From Dermacentor variabilis (lineage: Eukaryota > Arthropoda > Arachnida > Ixodida > Ixodidae), in assembly GCF_050947875.1 (NCBI RefSeq), contig NC_134568.1, positions 251,055,767 through 251,119,766 of the forward strand: a stretch of DNA of 64,000 bases. The letters are read 5' to 3'. Positions 34,712 to 46,816 of the stretch are shown one piece after another. The notes beneath the pieces are model-generated. The model had not been told where the DNA came from and made no database searches. It was given only the letters and a program-made list of their open reading frames with translations. How positions within the stretch are numbered: the stretch's first letter is position 1; each line of letters begins with the position of its first letter. A program made the translations under genes and the position numbers.

Positions 34712-36834
34712 CTTATTGTGCAAAATACAAGAAGGGCGTAAAGACAGCACGGATCGCTCTGTCGGATCGTTGTTTTTTCCGCCCTTGTATTTTACGTAGT
34801 GTGTTGCTTGTTCAGTATATATGAGCTGTGTTGGCAACAGAGTACTTCTGCAACACCTGATCCTTCTAACTCCAAACTTCAGTGAGCAGGGGACATTGAG
34901 TTTCTATTTCTGTTAAAGTTGACATGTTCAAAGAGTGAGAGAAAAAAAGGAAGCTGTATTATACTCATTACGCATTGGCGTTAACGATTTCCATTTGTAA
35001 CATCTTTGTAACGTCGAGTGCTTACGTTTTATTTTAAAGATTACCGAACATGTATGTTCTTTTGTTGCGCCTGAGAGTTTCCATAAATTATTACATACCT
35101 TGCAAGTGATCACTCCGGCCACTATAACGCAATACTATATTCGCTTACGCAGGTAGTCTGCCTTTATTGCGACAGAGACACCGGCCTGAACACCACGATG
35201 TGATTGGTTGGCTGGGAACGTGCCTGATCAGGCGGTCCGGTCGTCGCGCCGCTTTCTTTCTTACTTTCTTCCTTTTCTTTCTGCGAGAAGACCGCTGGCA
35301 ATTGCGCTGGAAGACGCGATGCCAACGACTACTGCGTCGCGCATCAGCTATGCTGCGCAATTGCAGAGCGTGCTTTTCAATTCGAGATACATGTGCAGAC
35401 GCTGCCACAGCGCTGGTCTGCGCACGCTACAAACCGCGCACAAAATGAAAAGGGCTGGACTTTCGCGATAGCTGGGTGATTAGCTCGCCCGTGTCCCACT
35501 CGCACATTGCTGCAGCGGCATGAGTTACCCACCATCTATAATAGACGTTACTAATAGTGTGGTGACACCTCAGACGGCCATTCATCAACCGACTGACCGA
35601 GAAGCCGTGAGTTCTCTGTTAACTGCCTATCCCCAGTAAATATAAATGAACGATACATTGCGGATGGAGACACGAATGTGAAACACATACAAGCGCTAGT
35701 TTATTCAATGGGGCGGTAACTATAGTCCCCAACGTACGAGTTATTAAAATATTACTACATAAAACCACAAGGGAAGGTTGTGAATACTCGTGGTCATGTC
35801 GCGAAAAGCTACGGTGGCAGCGCCTGTGTACTTTCTTGAGTTGCGTCATATGTGTGCAAACCTTGTGTACGCACTTCTCACGCGCTTGATTTTCAGCGAT
35901 TATACTCACTTCTCGGTGAAGCAAAATATTGATTAGTATTTTACTTGAGAATCATTCGGGATAAGTCGGAAAGCGTTAGTTTATGTTTTACGACAACACG
36001 AGATAATCTAAATCAGCACAATCAACCAAATAAAAAATAAGCTTGCTAGCTTTGTTCAACAGCTGCCGTACGGCATATACGAACCGTGGGACGTGTTATG
36101 TACGACGAACATGAGAAGGCCTGATATGAAGTATTGGACATATTGAACTGCATGTCGTTATGTAAACACCATGCACTTTCTGACATCTTCTGACATTCCC
36201 TCTGACATTTTACTCAGCTTTTGCGCACACAACGTGTCACACACCGGACAGCATTGAGGAAAACAATCACATTGTTGAAACTACCCACTTGGACAACAAC
36301 GAGGCAAAGGACATTCCTGGCTACACATATATACACCGTCATGATAAGGCGTTCTCCCATAGCCTTGATTTCATTTGAGAGCTCTGGGATGTAAAGGGCA
36401 CTGAACAATTTTTTTTTATTTTGCTTTACAGTAAAACGTTCGCCATCAGAAAAGAAAGCAGTGATGATTATCTGTCGGCAAGCGCTGTTTCTAGCAATCT
36501 TGCGGGGTAAGAACAAGCCGCCAACAAACAAGGCCCCAGGAAGCCCCTGCCCGAGGACAACGAGTGCTTCGACGAAGATCGCAAGACGGCCGTCGGCGAC
36601 GTAATAAACGTCGCAGCACCACCGCGGCCTTTCTGGCGACAAGCAACGATGATGCCACCGATCAGAAAGACCTCCCGCTACCAGTATAGCGCCAGCACAG
36701 CCCGGAGCCGCGAACTTGAGACGGGCGAGGTGCAGGGAAGCAAGAAATCGAGAAACGCTGCGCGTGCTGTTGTGTGGATGCTACCGAAGTAGCTTCGTGT
36801 TCGGCGCCTCAGCAAAAACGAACTGTTGCGGAAG
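34712..36834. other. Unassigned DNA
   Basis: Nothing convincing on either strand. Frames near 35150-35470 and 36214-36642 have no recognised motif. Confidence 0.35.
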
Positions 36835-36943
36835 CCGTGTCTAGGCTATGGGGTCGCGCTGCCGGACTCGCGGTCGCGGGTTCGATCCTGGCCACGGTGG
36901 CTGCATTCCGGTGTGGGTGGAATGCAAAAGACGCTCGTGTATT
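36835..36943 (+). mobile_element. SINE head and partial body, plus strand
   Basis: CTAGGCTATGGGGTCGCGCTGCC, then B-box CGCGGGTTCGATCCTGGCCA and a GGCTGCATTCCGGTGTGGGT linker ending at CTCGTGTA. The 3' body is missing and is replaced by the opposite-strand copy. Confidence 0.75.
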
Positions 36944-36949
36944 TTTCTT

Positions 36950-37072
36950 GCGGTTCGTGCAAGTTTTTGCATTTTGCCTCCATCGAAATGCGGCCACCAC
37001 AGCTGCGAATCGAACCCCGCGACATCATTTTCAGCAGCAACACGCCGTAGCCACTGAGTCATAGCTGTGGGT
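36950..37072 (-). mobile_element. SINE head and partial body, minus strand, facing the plus copy
   Basis: On the minus strand: ACTCAGTGGCTACGGCGTGT, GGGGTTCGATTCGCAGCTGT, GGCCGCATTTCGATGGAGGC, AAAATGCAAAAACTTGC. It also ends in the middle of its body, so the two copies meet tail to tail. Confidence 0.75.
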
Positions 37073-38671
37073 ATTTAATATTTTGTGATGTGACCTTAAA
37101 TGTGCTCCGCTAAAACAATTTTATGAACTAGGAGAGTAAAGTTAAACAAAAATGGTCTCTCTTTCTCTTTCTTTCTTTTTTGGCTTGTTTTGCAGGCAAT
37201 GCAATGCGTTTGTGGAGTGGTATAGAGCACCTGTATAACCAAGTATCTGAGTTTCATTCATACGCATATATACATTCCCCCTAAATTCGTATCAGTATTG
37301 TGGGTCTTGAAAGCCATAAATCAGCTGTGGTGACGTAGGGGCATCTTTTCCTGTCTGCTTTCCTTTTGCCCTTTCTATAAATTTTTGGATAATTATTGGG
37401 TACTAGATTTAACGGTCGACGAAAGCTTTAAACGAATATTTTTATTTAATTTCCTTAGAATATTTATTATGCCTAGAGAGCTGCACGTGCGAGCGAAAGA
37501 ACGGCTGTGAACGCGTGACATGTAGGCGTAGTTTGCCGAACTGTGCGTGCACCTTCTCTCAAAGCCACACAAAGCAACCAACAAATAGCGGTTGCATGCG
37601 AGCAGAGCTGAATCTCAGCATTTTTTTCCTCAGAGCGCCATTTCCACCTTCGATTCAACGTATCGGGAAGGCATTTGCTTCATTACTTGCCGATAAAACC
37701 GTGCTGTTCAATGTCCACATAGAATAGGAATACACAGCACTAAAATCACAAAATCCAAAAAGGGACTTACGTCTCACCTTTACGCGGCACCCTACGCGCC
37801 TGAAATTTCGCCGTTTGTGGGGCGAGTTCTAAAGTTGCCGACGAGGAAAATTGGTGCAAAAGAAAAGACAACGCACACAGTAAGAAACGACAAAGACAAG
37901 CACCTGTCTTCATCGTTTCTTCCTCTGTGGGTTGTATTTTGTTTTACGATAACTTTGCTCCTGAGCAATGCAAGACCAACTAGCCCAACAAATAATTTTT
38001 CCTATAGAGTTCTAAAGCGGCACTCAATGCCGTGACAGTGTCAGAAGTACTGTTAAGCCTAATGAAAAGCAAACGGAAAGAACAAAGTAGAATCCCTCTT
38101 ACGCCTAATTACTTGAGATTGCGTGCGATCGGGGCGTCACTACAGGACCGGAATGCGCCCTAGCTAACCCCAAAGATCAACTATCTGGGAATGGCTCACA
38201 CCAGTGACACGCGCACTAGCCAAATGCGGAAAGAGAAATGGGGCCTTCATGCTTATGTTCTCGTCTTTGCGTTTTATTTTGGGATGAAACCACGTATTGA
38301 GTAGGCCTGCTGTTTTACATTGCTCCACTTACGTTAGCGCTGAGGTACATTTCGCAGAACAACAAAAAGTCGTTTCTTCTTGCTATTCCCTAGACAAACG
38401 TTCCGTATGCATTGTAATAACTACGTATGTTTTGCGTACGATTCTCATAGAAATACTATGGAATTTATACGGAATCCATATAGATTTCGCAAAATTCTAC
38501 GGAAACACACGGACTTATTGGAATGGCATACGGAACCTTTCAATTGGGTTCTGCCGCTACGGAGGCATATTCGGGACGATACTGGGTGACAGAAAGGCAA
38601 GGAAACACCACAATATATTTATTATTGTACACCATTTTAGGTTTGCAGGTGGTACGAGGAAAGCTTGCAGA
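37073..38671. other. Unassigned DNA
   Basis: A CT-rich run near 37155-37175. No gene or element recognised. Confidence 0.3.
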
Positions 38672-38678
38672 GTATTGC
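38672..38678. repeat. 7-bp target-site duplication, left
   Basis: GTATTGC, repeated at 39108-39114. Confidence 0.75.
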
Positions 38679-39107
38679 CAGAGTCCTTCCATGTTTGCGG
38701 ATTTCTTAAGCGACAGTAAAATCTTTATTGAAAGTGTTGATTGCAAAAGCACAGAGCATAAAGTGAATCAAGGCGTTCCGCAGGTTGGTGTACTCAGTCC
38801 ATTTCATTTTTAACTGTGTTATGGCTGAATTACCCCATATCCTGCCATCCGACTCGAGTACTCAAGCCGTTCAGCAAAAGCTACAAGCTGCAGAATAACA
38901 CTAATTAATGATTTTTTTGAAAAGCAGAGGTACGATTGTTTCACATGAGGAAACTGCTGTACTTCCATTTACAAGGAAATGCCTCAAGAGATTCCAGCTC
39001 GTGCTAGACTCTCAGCGTCTGCAACTTGTGCGACAAAGCAAGTTCTTGGTTGTTATCATAGATGGACGGCTATCATGGGCTCCCCAAATAAACATGGAAG
39101 GACTCTG
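38679..39107. mobile_element. Short inverted-repeat element (429 bp) carrying a captured LINE fragment
   Basis: Perfect 15-bp inverted termini, CAGAGTCCTTCCATG at 38679-38693 and CATGGAAGGACTCTG at 39093-39107, are flanked by GTATTGC on both sides. Almost the entire interior (38696-39092) matches 25275-25670 of the I-like LINE with only about six or seven differences. No transposase is present. The structure looks like a non-autonomous DNA transposon that has picked up foreign sequence. The 7-bp duplication does not fit one common superfamily clearly (hAT and P usually make 8). Confidence 0.7.
38696..39092 (+). pseudogene. Reverse-transcriptase fragment of I-like LINE inside the element
   Basis: It encodes DSKIFIESVDCKSTEHKVNQ, GVPQVGVLSPFHF, then a stop, MAELPHILPSDSSTQAVQQK and the thumb fragment VLDSQRLQLVRQSKFL. 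It shares with 25275-25670 the stop after FHF and the same loss of the YADD segment. Confidence 0.85.
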
Positions 39108-39114
39108 GTATTGC
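39108..39114. repeat. 7-bp target-site duplication, right
   Basis: GTATTGC, identical to 38672-38678. Confidence 0.75.
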
Positions 39115-42100
39115 TTAGGCAAACATTCTTTATAGTGACATAGTAGTCCTACTATACTCCCGTATGCACAATTTGTATCCTTCTATCTTGAAGGTGTTCT
39201 GCACTCATGACGTCTTTGACATTAACAACATAGCTGATTGTAACGAAAATTACAACTGAAATTTTGTTGTATTAGCTTTCAAGGATGCCTCTTCTATATT
39301 GTAACAGACAAACAAACAAAACGAGGGAGATAAATGGTTGATTCTGGAGACCGCCGACTTTCTAAAAAAAAAGAAAAACTCGACTAATAAGAAGGCGCTT
39401 TTTAATAAGAAGGCATTTTCCGTATTTAATTCTCCGCAAAACACTTAGACAGCCACTGACCATAACATGACACAATATAGTAAACTTTTGCCAAAATTCT
39501 CTGCCTCACTTAGGAGCACTGCAGATACAGTGCGATGTGGCGCCTGATGTCAGCACTCGGAGATGGGCTCGCCTAAACCTAAAGGAGCTTGAGATGAGCG
39601 CGTGTGAGGATAGCAAAACGGAGAAGAGCGCCTATAGATTAGAACGACGACAGCCTTGAGCGATTCCACTCCTTCGCGAACAAAGACAGTTGCTCTAGTT
39701 TTCCGTATGCGGAGAACAAACGCAGGATCCTGCTTTACACAAGCCTCGAGGCACCGTAATAGTGATACCCATGGGTACGCCACCTCTGTTGACCGACACC
39801 CGTGGTTTCAAGTGAGTGTCACATATCACAACTGCTGAACCTGCCTGCGTACAGAGCGGGCGTGCGCAAATTGCGTGCGCTTTATCGACATTATCTTTTC
39901 CTCTCAGGCCTGCGTTGCTTTCCTACACGTTCCACCAATGAATCTCGAATCTACCACAAAAGGAGGACACGTGTGCGTGTGTGTGTGTTTAGAAGAGAGG
40001 GGGGGGGGGAGGTAGTGCTTAAGTGTACCGGTGAACACCAGCAGCAGAGACAAAAGGGGAAGGCGAGCGGCAAAGAAAGCCGCCGCCGCGGACTCGGCGA
40101 GCGGAACTTTGACTCGAAATGAACGCGCGCCCTTTTAGCTGCCGGCCAGGTCTTCCCTTTGTAACGCGGCCGGGTCGTTTTCGTTTCCCCGCATGAAAAG
40201 CCGCGCCGAGAATCATTTATATTCGAGAAACATTTCGTCGCTTTGAATTCGCTCGGCTTCATTCGGAGCGTATCCGTAACTCGTCTCCGCCAGAGTTCGT
40301 CTTTCTCCCCGCGGGGCCCTCGCGTCACGCAGTCCGCGCCAAACAAAAGAAATTTCGGTTTCCCACCTTTTGTTTTCTGCAAGCGGCGCACAAAGCCACC
40401 AGTTTCCACGGGACAAAACCCAAAACCGATGGCGATCTCCGGAAAACAGAAAGCGGAAAGAGAGAAATGGAGGTGGCTTAAATGAAGAAGGAAAGATAGA
40501 AAAAAAAAAAAAGATCATGCTACGCCAAACGCACCCAAAGAACAACGCGAAAAGAAACAAGCGAGGATCGCCTCGAACGTCTCGTCGTATTCAAATTTCG
40601 GTTTCCGCCGCGAAAGGGAAAGGCGGATCGCCTTATAACAACGCGGCGGCCACCATTTCTGTTTTCTCTCTCTCTCTTTTCTCCCCCAAATCGTCTTGCC
40701 CAACCGCCCTCTTCCAGCGCCTTCATCTCTCCAGTCTCTCTACTGTCTTCTTTATGCAGTTTTCATTATTCTGTAGCGGAGTTGTTGTCCCCTCTACTCA
40801 CTAATTTCCTTCTTGCTCATTCATCTCACGTGTACCCATTTCCTGGCGTCCCGTTTCATCATCTTTGCATCGCTCGTCGCCTTCCTTTTTCGAGACTGGC
40901 CCCTCCTCCACACTGGTCTGCCGTCCCTGCCTTGTTTCTGCCACACTTTCTTTTCTTGCTATCTTTCTTTTTTATGCCTGCGCTATCTTTTGTTCGATTC
41001 ACAGTCGTAGAAACAGTGAATGCTAGAGTGTCGTTAGGGAGTTATACCCCTGCATTCACGTTTAATGGTGCCGCCCGTAATTTATCACGGAATTGTTTCT
41101 CTTTTAGCTACGCCCTTTTGTTTTCGGTGCTCTGCTTCGTTTCTTTTCTTTTTTCTTCTCTCCCTCTCTCTTTACTGTTATCCGCGCACCCTTTTTATTC
41201 TTCGTGGCGTCTAACCAAAAGCCGTCACCGCCACCGCCGACACCGCGAGAGACCGAGACGCGTGCGGCAGAGTGAGGCTTAAAAAATATATACAGCGGCT
41301 GAGAGATGTATTCCGGGAGAGAGAAAAGAAAAAAAGGGAGGGGGAGACGAGGTAAGGAACTACACGCGCATGGACGCACATACACACACACGCGCACGCT
41401 CGCGTGTAGAGAGGTGCGCACAGGCGCTCGCGTACTACATGCGCGACAGGCTGGGCAAGAGAGAGTAGCAGGAGGAGAGGCGATGCCACCACGAGGGGAC
41501 AAAACGGGGGAAAAACCGCGCCAAAGACAGGGAAGACAATGAAACCACCTCCGACATTGAGAACAATGACTCTGATTTCACAGAGACATTTGCCGGGGCA
41601 ACAAAACAAACCGTGTTCTTCTTCTTCCTCTGCGGCGGCAAAGACGCGCGTCGCGCGCGCAAGGAGCAGCCGTTGACGGACCCCCACGGCCGCGCGCTTG
41701 CGCAAACAACAAAACAGCCGCGCGCCGGCGGCGACCGAGTCGCGGCGAGGACGCGCGAGCGAGTGCAGTCGGCGATGCTGATGACGTTCGCTGGCGGCAG
41801 TCGGAGACAAAAGAGGCTTTGCATTGCGTTATTAGAGCGAACGCGCCGAGGGAGACGCGAACGCTGAAAGGGCATTGTGAGCTGCTGACGACAATTGGTC
41901 AACCGTCGCGCAGAGAACGCTCTCGAGCAGTCGAGCTCGAAAGACCAAAAAGAAGAGAACGGGAGGCTGCAGAGAGTGGAAGAGGAAACAAAAGTTCCCC
42001 ACCTCTGACTGTGCTATTTCTTTCTTTTTGCTTCCCCTCCTGTTATTTTTTTTCCCCCACTCACTGACTCCCTCTGTCTCTGCGCAGTAATGAAAGCCGC

Positions 42101-43350
42101 AAAAGGGAGCAAAATGCACGAAGGCGTGGTTCTGGCACGCATGCGTATTCCCGTTCGCACATTGTACGCCGTTGCTTAAACCCTCTACAACGCCCTTACC
42201 CGTTAAAAAGGGGATTGACGCCCCGCGACACACATCTTTCGGACGTGCTCGGCTGATCAAATATCGCTACAGGCTCGCTTGGCCGCTGAGCACAGCACAC
42301 AGGCACCCGCAGGGTGAAAGCCTGGAGATTCTGCAACTGAGGCGACGACGACCACATTTAGCACCACTTGATGCGCGTGCCATTAAAATGTGACGCCTGC
42401 ACATTCAAGCTGTTGCCGGAATGAAGTGACACATCCTGAGCCTCCGCTGCGATTCAGAAAAACGGCATACACGTTGCGGCTGCATAATGCACTGCATAAG
42501 GACAGACATATCGATGCATGTGAACAAGAAGAAAACCAGCGAATCTAGCATAAACATAATGGAAGAAGAGTACGGAACGAGCGCCGCACTTAACAACCAA
42601 CTTTATTCACGAAGGGCCTTGAACAGGAAAAGCTATAATGCATGCTTGGGCGCAGCTAGGGCAGCCGAAAAAAAATTATGCAGTAAACAGGTCGTTGTGC
42701 ACACATTAAAGCCGTTTTTCTTTTAGAGGAAACGAGGGTGCGCACGCGCACACACATCATTTGTGGCCTGATTTATTTCATCACGTCGTGCGCTTCGGCA
42801 ATCTTGCGCGTTGCGTTTTTCCAAGCACGACTCTAGCAACGACGCTATAGCTTCCATGAAGGGGTATGTGCAACCGCACTATTTGGAATGCGAACATTAG
42901 GTCCCATGCTTGATGGGGATGGAGTTTCAGTGTTCATGCAATATACCTGAGGTTAATACAACCGTCTGACTGACACGAAAATTTGCACGTGTCAGCGGGA
43001 TGTTGTGTGCCACGCGCATGGAAGAGTTGATGTATTTTTCGGCTCATGTCCGGACACCTTATATAGCTTTTACGACTTACGGACCCACATGAATACAAAT
43101 TGCAAAGTTTCCACGCATCAAACAAACATTGAAAAAGAAAATTTTGTGCCATTTCCTGACGGCATTCTTTTCAGACTGCAGTGCAAAACACCATGAAAAT
43201 ATGGGATGATGATTTTCTTTCTCTTGCTTCAATGCTACACTTCGAGCACCATCCGTTGGCGGTGCAAGGCACTCAGCGGCACGCGTACTGCGCTGTGACT
43301 GGTTGGCCTATTCGTCAAGGGAACAGCCAGGCCGCAGCAACGGTCACAAA
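39115..43350. other. Unassigned DNA with CpG-rich and strand-biased tracts (40.0-42.4 kb)
   Basis: From about 40640 to 41190 the plus strand is strongly pyrimidine-rich, and from about 41300 to 42000 purine-rich. CpG density is high near 40050-40660 and 41600-41950. Long frames on both strands follow this bias (Phe/Leu/Ser-rich or Arg-rich) and contain no domain. A promoter or exon of a host gene is possible but not supported. Confidence 0.35.
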
Positions 43351-43363
43351 AACCCGGTAAGGT
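43351..43363. repeat. Target-site duplication, left copy (SINE at 43364)
   Basis: AACCCGGTAAGGT, repeated at 43601-43613. Confidence 0.93.
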
Positions 43364-43600
43364 AATAATAATATTTGGGGTTTTACGTGCCAAAACCACT
43401 TTCTGATTATGAGGCACGCCGTAGTGGAGGACTCCGGAAATTTTGACCACCTAGGGTTCTTTAACGTGCGCCTAAATCTAAGCACACGGGTGTTTTCGCA
43501 TTTCGCCCCCATCGAAATGCGGCCGCCGTGGTCGGGATTCGATCCCGCGACCTCGTGCTCAGCAGCCCAACACCATAGCCACTGAGCAACCACGGCGGGT
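43364..43600 (-). mobile_element. tRNA-headed SINE, minus strand, full length with 13-bp target duplication
   Basis: On the minus strand: ACCCGCCGTGGTTGCTCAGT (A-box region), GGCTATGGTGTTGGGCTGCT, GCACGAGGTCGCGGGATCGA with B-box GATCGAATCCC, then the same body as at 34.5 kb ending in GGCACGTAAAACCCCAAATA and an AT-rich tail. It differs from the 34.5-kb copy at about five positions over 200 bp. RNA polymerase III would transcribe it from the internal A and B boxes. It is the best reference copy of the family in the window. Confidence 0.93.
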
Positions 43601-43613
43601 AACCCGGTAAGGT
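43601..43613. repeat. Target-site duplication, right copy
   Basis: AACCCGGTAAGGT, identical to 43351-43363. Confidence 0.93.
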
Positions 43614-43748
43614 CAGCGCAAAGAAAAGCTTCGCTTCTAACATGACCATGCAGATCAAGATAACTGCCGTCAATCGGTTCGTTCAATTTACTTGATTACG
43701 CACGCTGAATCGCGAAGCGCGGCTCTCCATGTAACCCCTCTTTGATAT

Positions 43749-43936
43749 TGCGACACGCGTGTGGTATTTGATTGTGGTATTTGATTGGTATTTGATTCGC
43801 GCCATCACTCGAGAAAAGAGGAGGAAGAACGAACTGGACTCGGCGCTGTGAATCTAACCGGTGAGCGCTGCAACCGCTGTTGTAAATATAACCTGTAAAT
43901 AGTTGCTCGTCTTACTGACTCGTCCTTCGCGTAACA
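43749..43936. repeat. Probable solo LTR, 188 bp, with ATAT target duplication
   Basis: It begins TGCGACACGCG and ends TTCGCGTAACA, and is flanked by ATAT at 43745-43748 and 43937-43940. TG...CA ends and a 4-bp duplication fit Ty3/gypsy LTRs. TGGTATTTGATT is repeated two to three times near the start. No internal sequence is attached, as after LTR-LTR recombination. The AT-rich duplication could arise by chance. Confidence 0.5.
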
Positions 43937-43940
43937 ATAT

Positions 43941-44484
43941 AGTTGGGCAGCGTAAAAAATGAAGCTTCCCCATAGCGCGTAGTAAAGCGTTCCGTCTCAT
44001 CCCTGCTGCTGAAGTGACTAGGCGTTCGATCGCGCGCTGCGCACAGGGCCGACGTCAGACCGTGGGAAGTGGAAAGCGTGACGGCAGCTATATTTTACGC
44101 CAACCTTTGTCGTCACAGAGGGGTTGAACGGCGAGCCCGTTTCGCGGTGCTGTGTGTATAAGCAGGTAAATTGCAAGAATAATTTGACGCCAGTTACTTT
44201 GTGCTACATGGCCATATAGAAATGTAAAGAAACATAATTAGACGTTTATGACGATTACGTTCAACTTTCCCGCATAGACATGTGCCGTCAAGTTTGCAAC
44301 TAACAAGTTAGTCATTGCAATTAGCTTAATTAGTGAAGGGATTGCTTTTGTTTCTATTGCAGATTATGTTCGCCTTTGCAGTTAATTAATTTCTAGGGGT
44401 GTGATTCGGGTAAAGTTCTTAGGCATCTTTTTTTTTTGTCTTTAAATGTTCGAAGTAAGAAAAAGAACACTGCATAAGTACACG
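43941..44484. other. Unassigned DNA
   Basis: Nothing recognised. Confidence 0.3.
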
Positions 44485-44605
44485 GGCGTTTTTTGCATTT
44501 CTCCCACACCGAATGGCGACCACTGCAGCGGGAAATTGAGCCCGCGACCTTGTGCCTGCAGCCGCAGAATGCCATAGCCACTGAGCCATCGCGGTGGGTA
44601 AACAC
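44485..44605 (-). mobile_element. SINE head, minus strand, diverged
   Basis: On the minus strand: CACCGCGATGGCTCAGTGGC, a TATGGCATTCTGCGGCTGC anticodon region and GGTCGCGGGCTCAATTTCCC, then GCCATTCGGTGTGGGAGAAA. Only the head and linker remain. Confidence 0.7.
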
Positions 44606-45150
44606 ATAACTACCGATTAGATTAAAATTCTAACATTTTCGCTGAACAATATTTTCATACCAGCGGAATTCAAGCGCTAGAATTCCAGGTGTCAACCCCT
44701 CTGTGTTCAAGGCGAAAATAACACTTCCCACAGAATTATTATTCCGTTTGCTTACGCTGCGTTCTCATGGAGCACCTAAACAAACGACTCAGAATGGCGG
44801 TAGCAAGTTCTAGAAAGCTAATAAATTCCTATTTCATATGACACAACTTTCTATGGTGCTAATATGTTCCAGGAATGGAGCTCCAGGACGAATGCATCAT
44901 GAAAGAAGAAGCTACCTAACCTTACAGCTACAAATGGAACGCCGTTTTAGAGATTCTTGGAGCATGGTTTATGAATTCGTGCGTGCACAAGTCTACAAAC
45001 GCCCTTCTGTATTTCTTGAAGGCGACTGGACTGTACGAACGCTTCTGACGGCTGACATTCCTATGCGAATGCCTGCACAATGAGTGACTCTCTATTATTT
45101 TTTTCTTATCCTTCCTTTTTATGTATACTTCACCCTTTGCCACCCACAAG
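44606..45150. other. Unassigned DNA before a LINE tail
   Basis: A frame at 44838-45083 has no recognised motif. It may belong to the LINE whose tail follows, but no RNase H or finger motif is seen. Confidence 0.3.
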
Positions 45151-45222
45151 TGTAGGGTAGCCAACCGGGCGCATTCTCGGTTAACTTCTCTACATTTTCG
45201 CCTTCGTTTCTCTCTCTCTCTG
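45151..45222 (+). mobile_element. LINE 3' tail fragment
   Basis: TGTAGGGTAGCCAACCGGGC, then TCGGTTAACTTCTCTACATT and a (CT)n run. Same tail as at 16586-16668; no coding part is recognisable upstream. Confidence 0.75.
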
Positions 45223-46816
45223 CCTCTCGCGTGTAGTGGGCCGATATCAGGGCGTTTGTACAAGCGTTTCTCTCAACAAGCAGAATAGATTTCCACACCT
45301 CAAATTTACACGCTGTAATGAGTGAGCCGGCCTCCTCCATTTGCCGCAATCGGTGTTCATTGGGCATTCCCGCCTTAAGCCGCCAAATCTAAAAGTAAAA
45401 TTCTCGCTTGATTGTTCACCGCGTATTGAATTTAAAATCATTTTTTTAAAGCCGTACTATACGGTAACCTACGTGCATGGCCTTTATTTCGATGCAATTG
45501 AAATTCTCAGAGCTCGCTGTTGCTCTGCAGCACAGGGCGATGCATGCCCTCCTGTGATCGAACATGACGTGCAGATAGCACATCAATTTAGGCTGCTTGT
45601 CCTCATTGCGACACGATGGAACTGGAACGATTGCTAAATACCGGCGCCAAACGTTTGCGCATTGTGGATTCCGCGTTACATGCTGAGTTTATGAATAGTC
45701 TGGACACGCAACCTGCAACAGCTGTCAAATGCTTTGCTCACGCCACTAAAGATAGCACATTAGAATGCTGAGGCTGCGCGCCCGGGGCGCACCTCGGAAA
45801 GGCTTTATCGCGAAGCGCTCATCCCGGAAGCATTTTGAGACGATATCACCGGAATCTTCGGCTGGCCGTATTAGAGTCCTCCGCCAGCGATACATGCAAA
45901 GGTCGAGTAGCAAAGTAGCTAGGTATTATTACAGTAATTCAGAAGCTCCACTTTGTTATTGAAGCCTGACTGTAGCTGCCACAGGCCGATTATTCTAGCA
46001 ATATAGGCCGAACACTGTATCGCAGGACCTTTGCAGCGCTACTGGAGCGCTCCGGAACAACCAATCAAATGCAAGTGACCATCACGAGAGCTGCAACGAA
46101 TCCTTCAGGAGTTTTTCTTATCTGTGAATTCACCTCTCCGGTTTGTGCAACTAGTAAATTGTAAACTGTAAACTGCAGATGTGCAAACTTCCAAATGTTA
46201 CAAGAATAACGATGTCCGGATTTCGAACGCAGGGTAAAAACTCAAGCTCTTAACGTGGCGGCTCGTGTTGTCAGAAAAAAGCACGCATTGAAATGTCATG
46301 CAAATAACGGCGAAGATGGATGGCTATCACTTTAGTGCGTATCCTTTCTTTGCACACAATATTTGGAATGAAACTTGCGCTGTAGCTATTCTTTTCTATG
46401 AAAACTCAGCTATCGAAACGATTACCAAGTGCGATCTCTCAGCTTTTCATTCTTGTTCGGTCGAGCTTAATTGTTGGCGTCCTAGGGCTTTAGCGGAAGC
46501 TCGAAAAAAGAAGCCGACGGAGATCGGACAGCATGTATAGGCTTAGCTACAGGCGCCTGTTGCGCTGTCATGACATCAGGGACTGCGCTCCTTCATTTCC
46601 TCGTCATTTGATTCCTGCTTTACTTTTCTTCTTGATCTCACATGATGTCACAAGCCAAATGCATCGACACTGCTGCTGCACCCTTACCTCAACGCGAGAA
46701 CATTTCGACTAAGAAACAGAGTAGGCAGAACGACGCGTAGTGAATCCGTATAGCCATGGTCTCATCTCTTCGCGACAGTAGATCATTCTTAAATCGTCGC
46801 GGTGCACGTGAGCCTG
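45223..46816. other. Unassigned DNA
   Basis: No gene or element recognised on either strand. Confidence 0.3.

Noticed and set aside
40370..41810. Several long frames on both strands (up to 199 codons)
   Set aside because: They follow pyrimidine- and purine-rich strand bias and overlap each other. Composition is Phe/Leu/Ser or Arg/Lys only.
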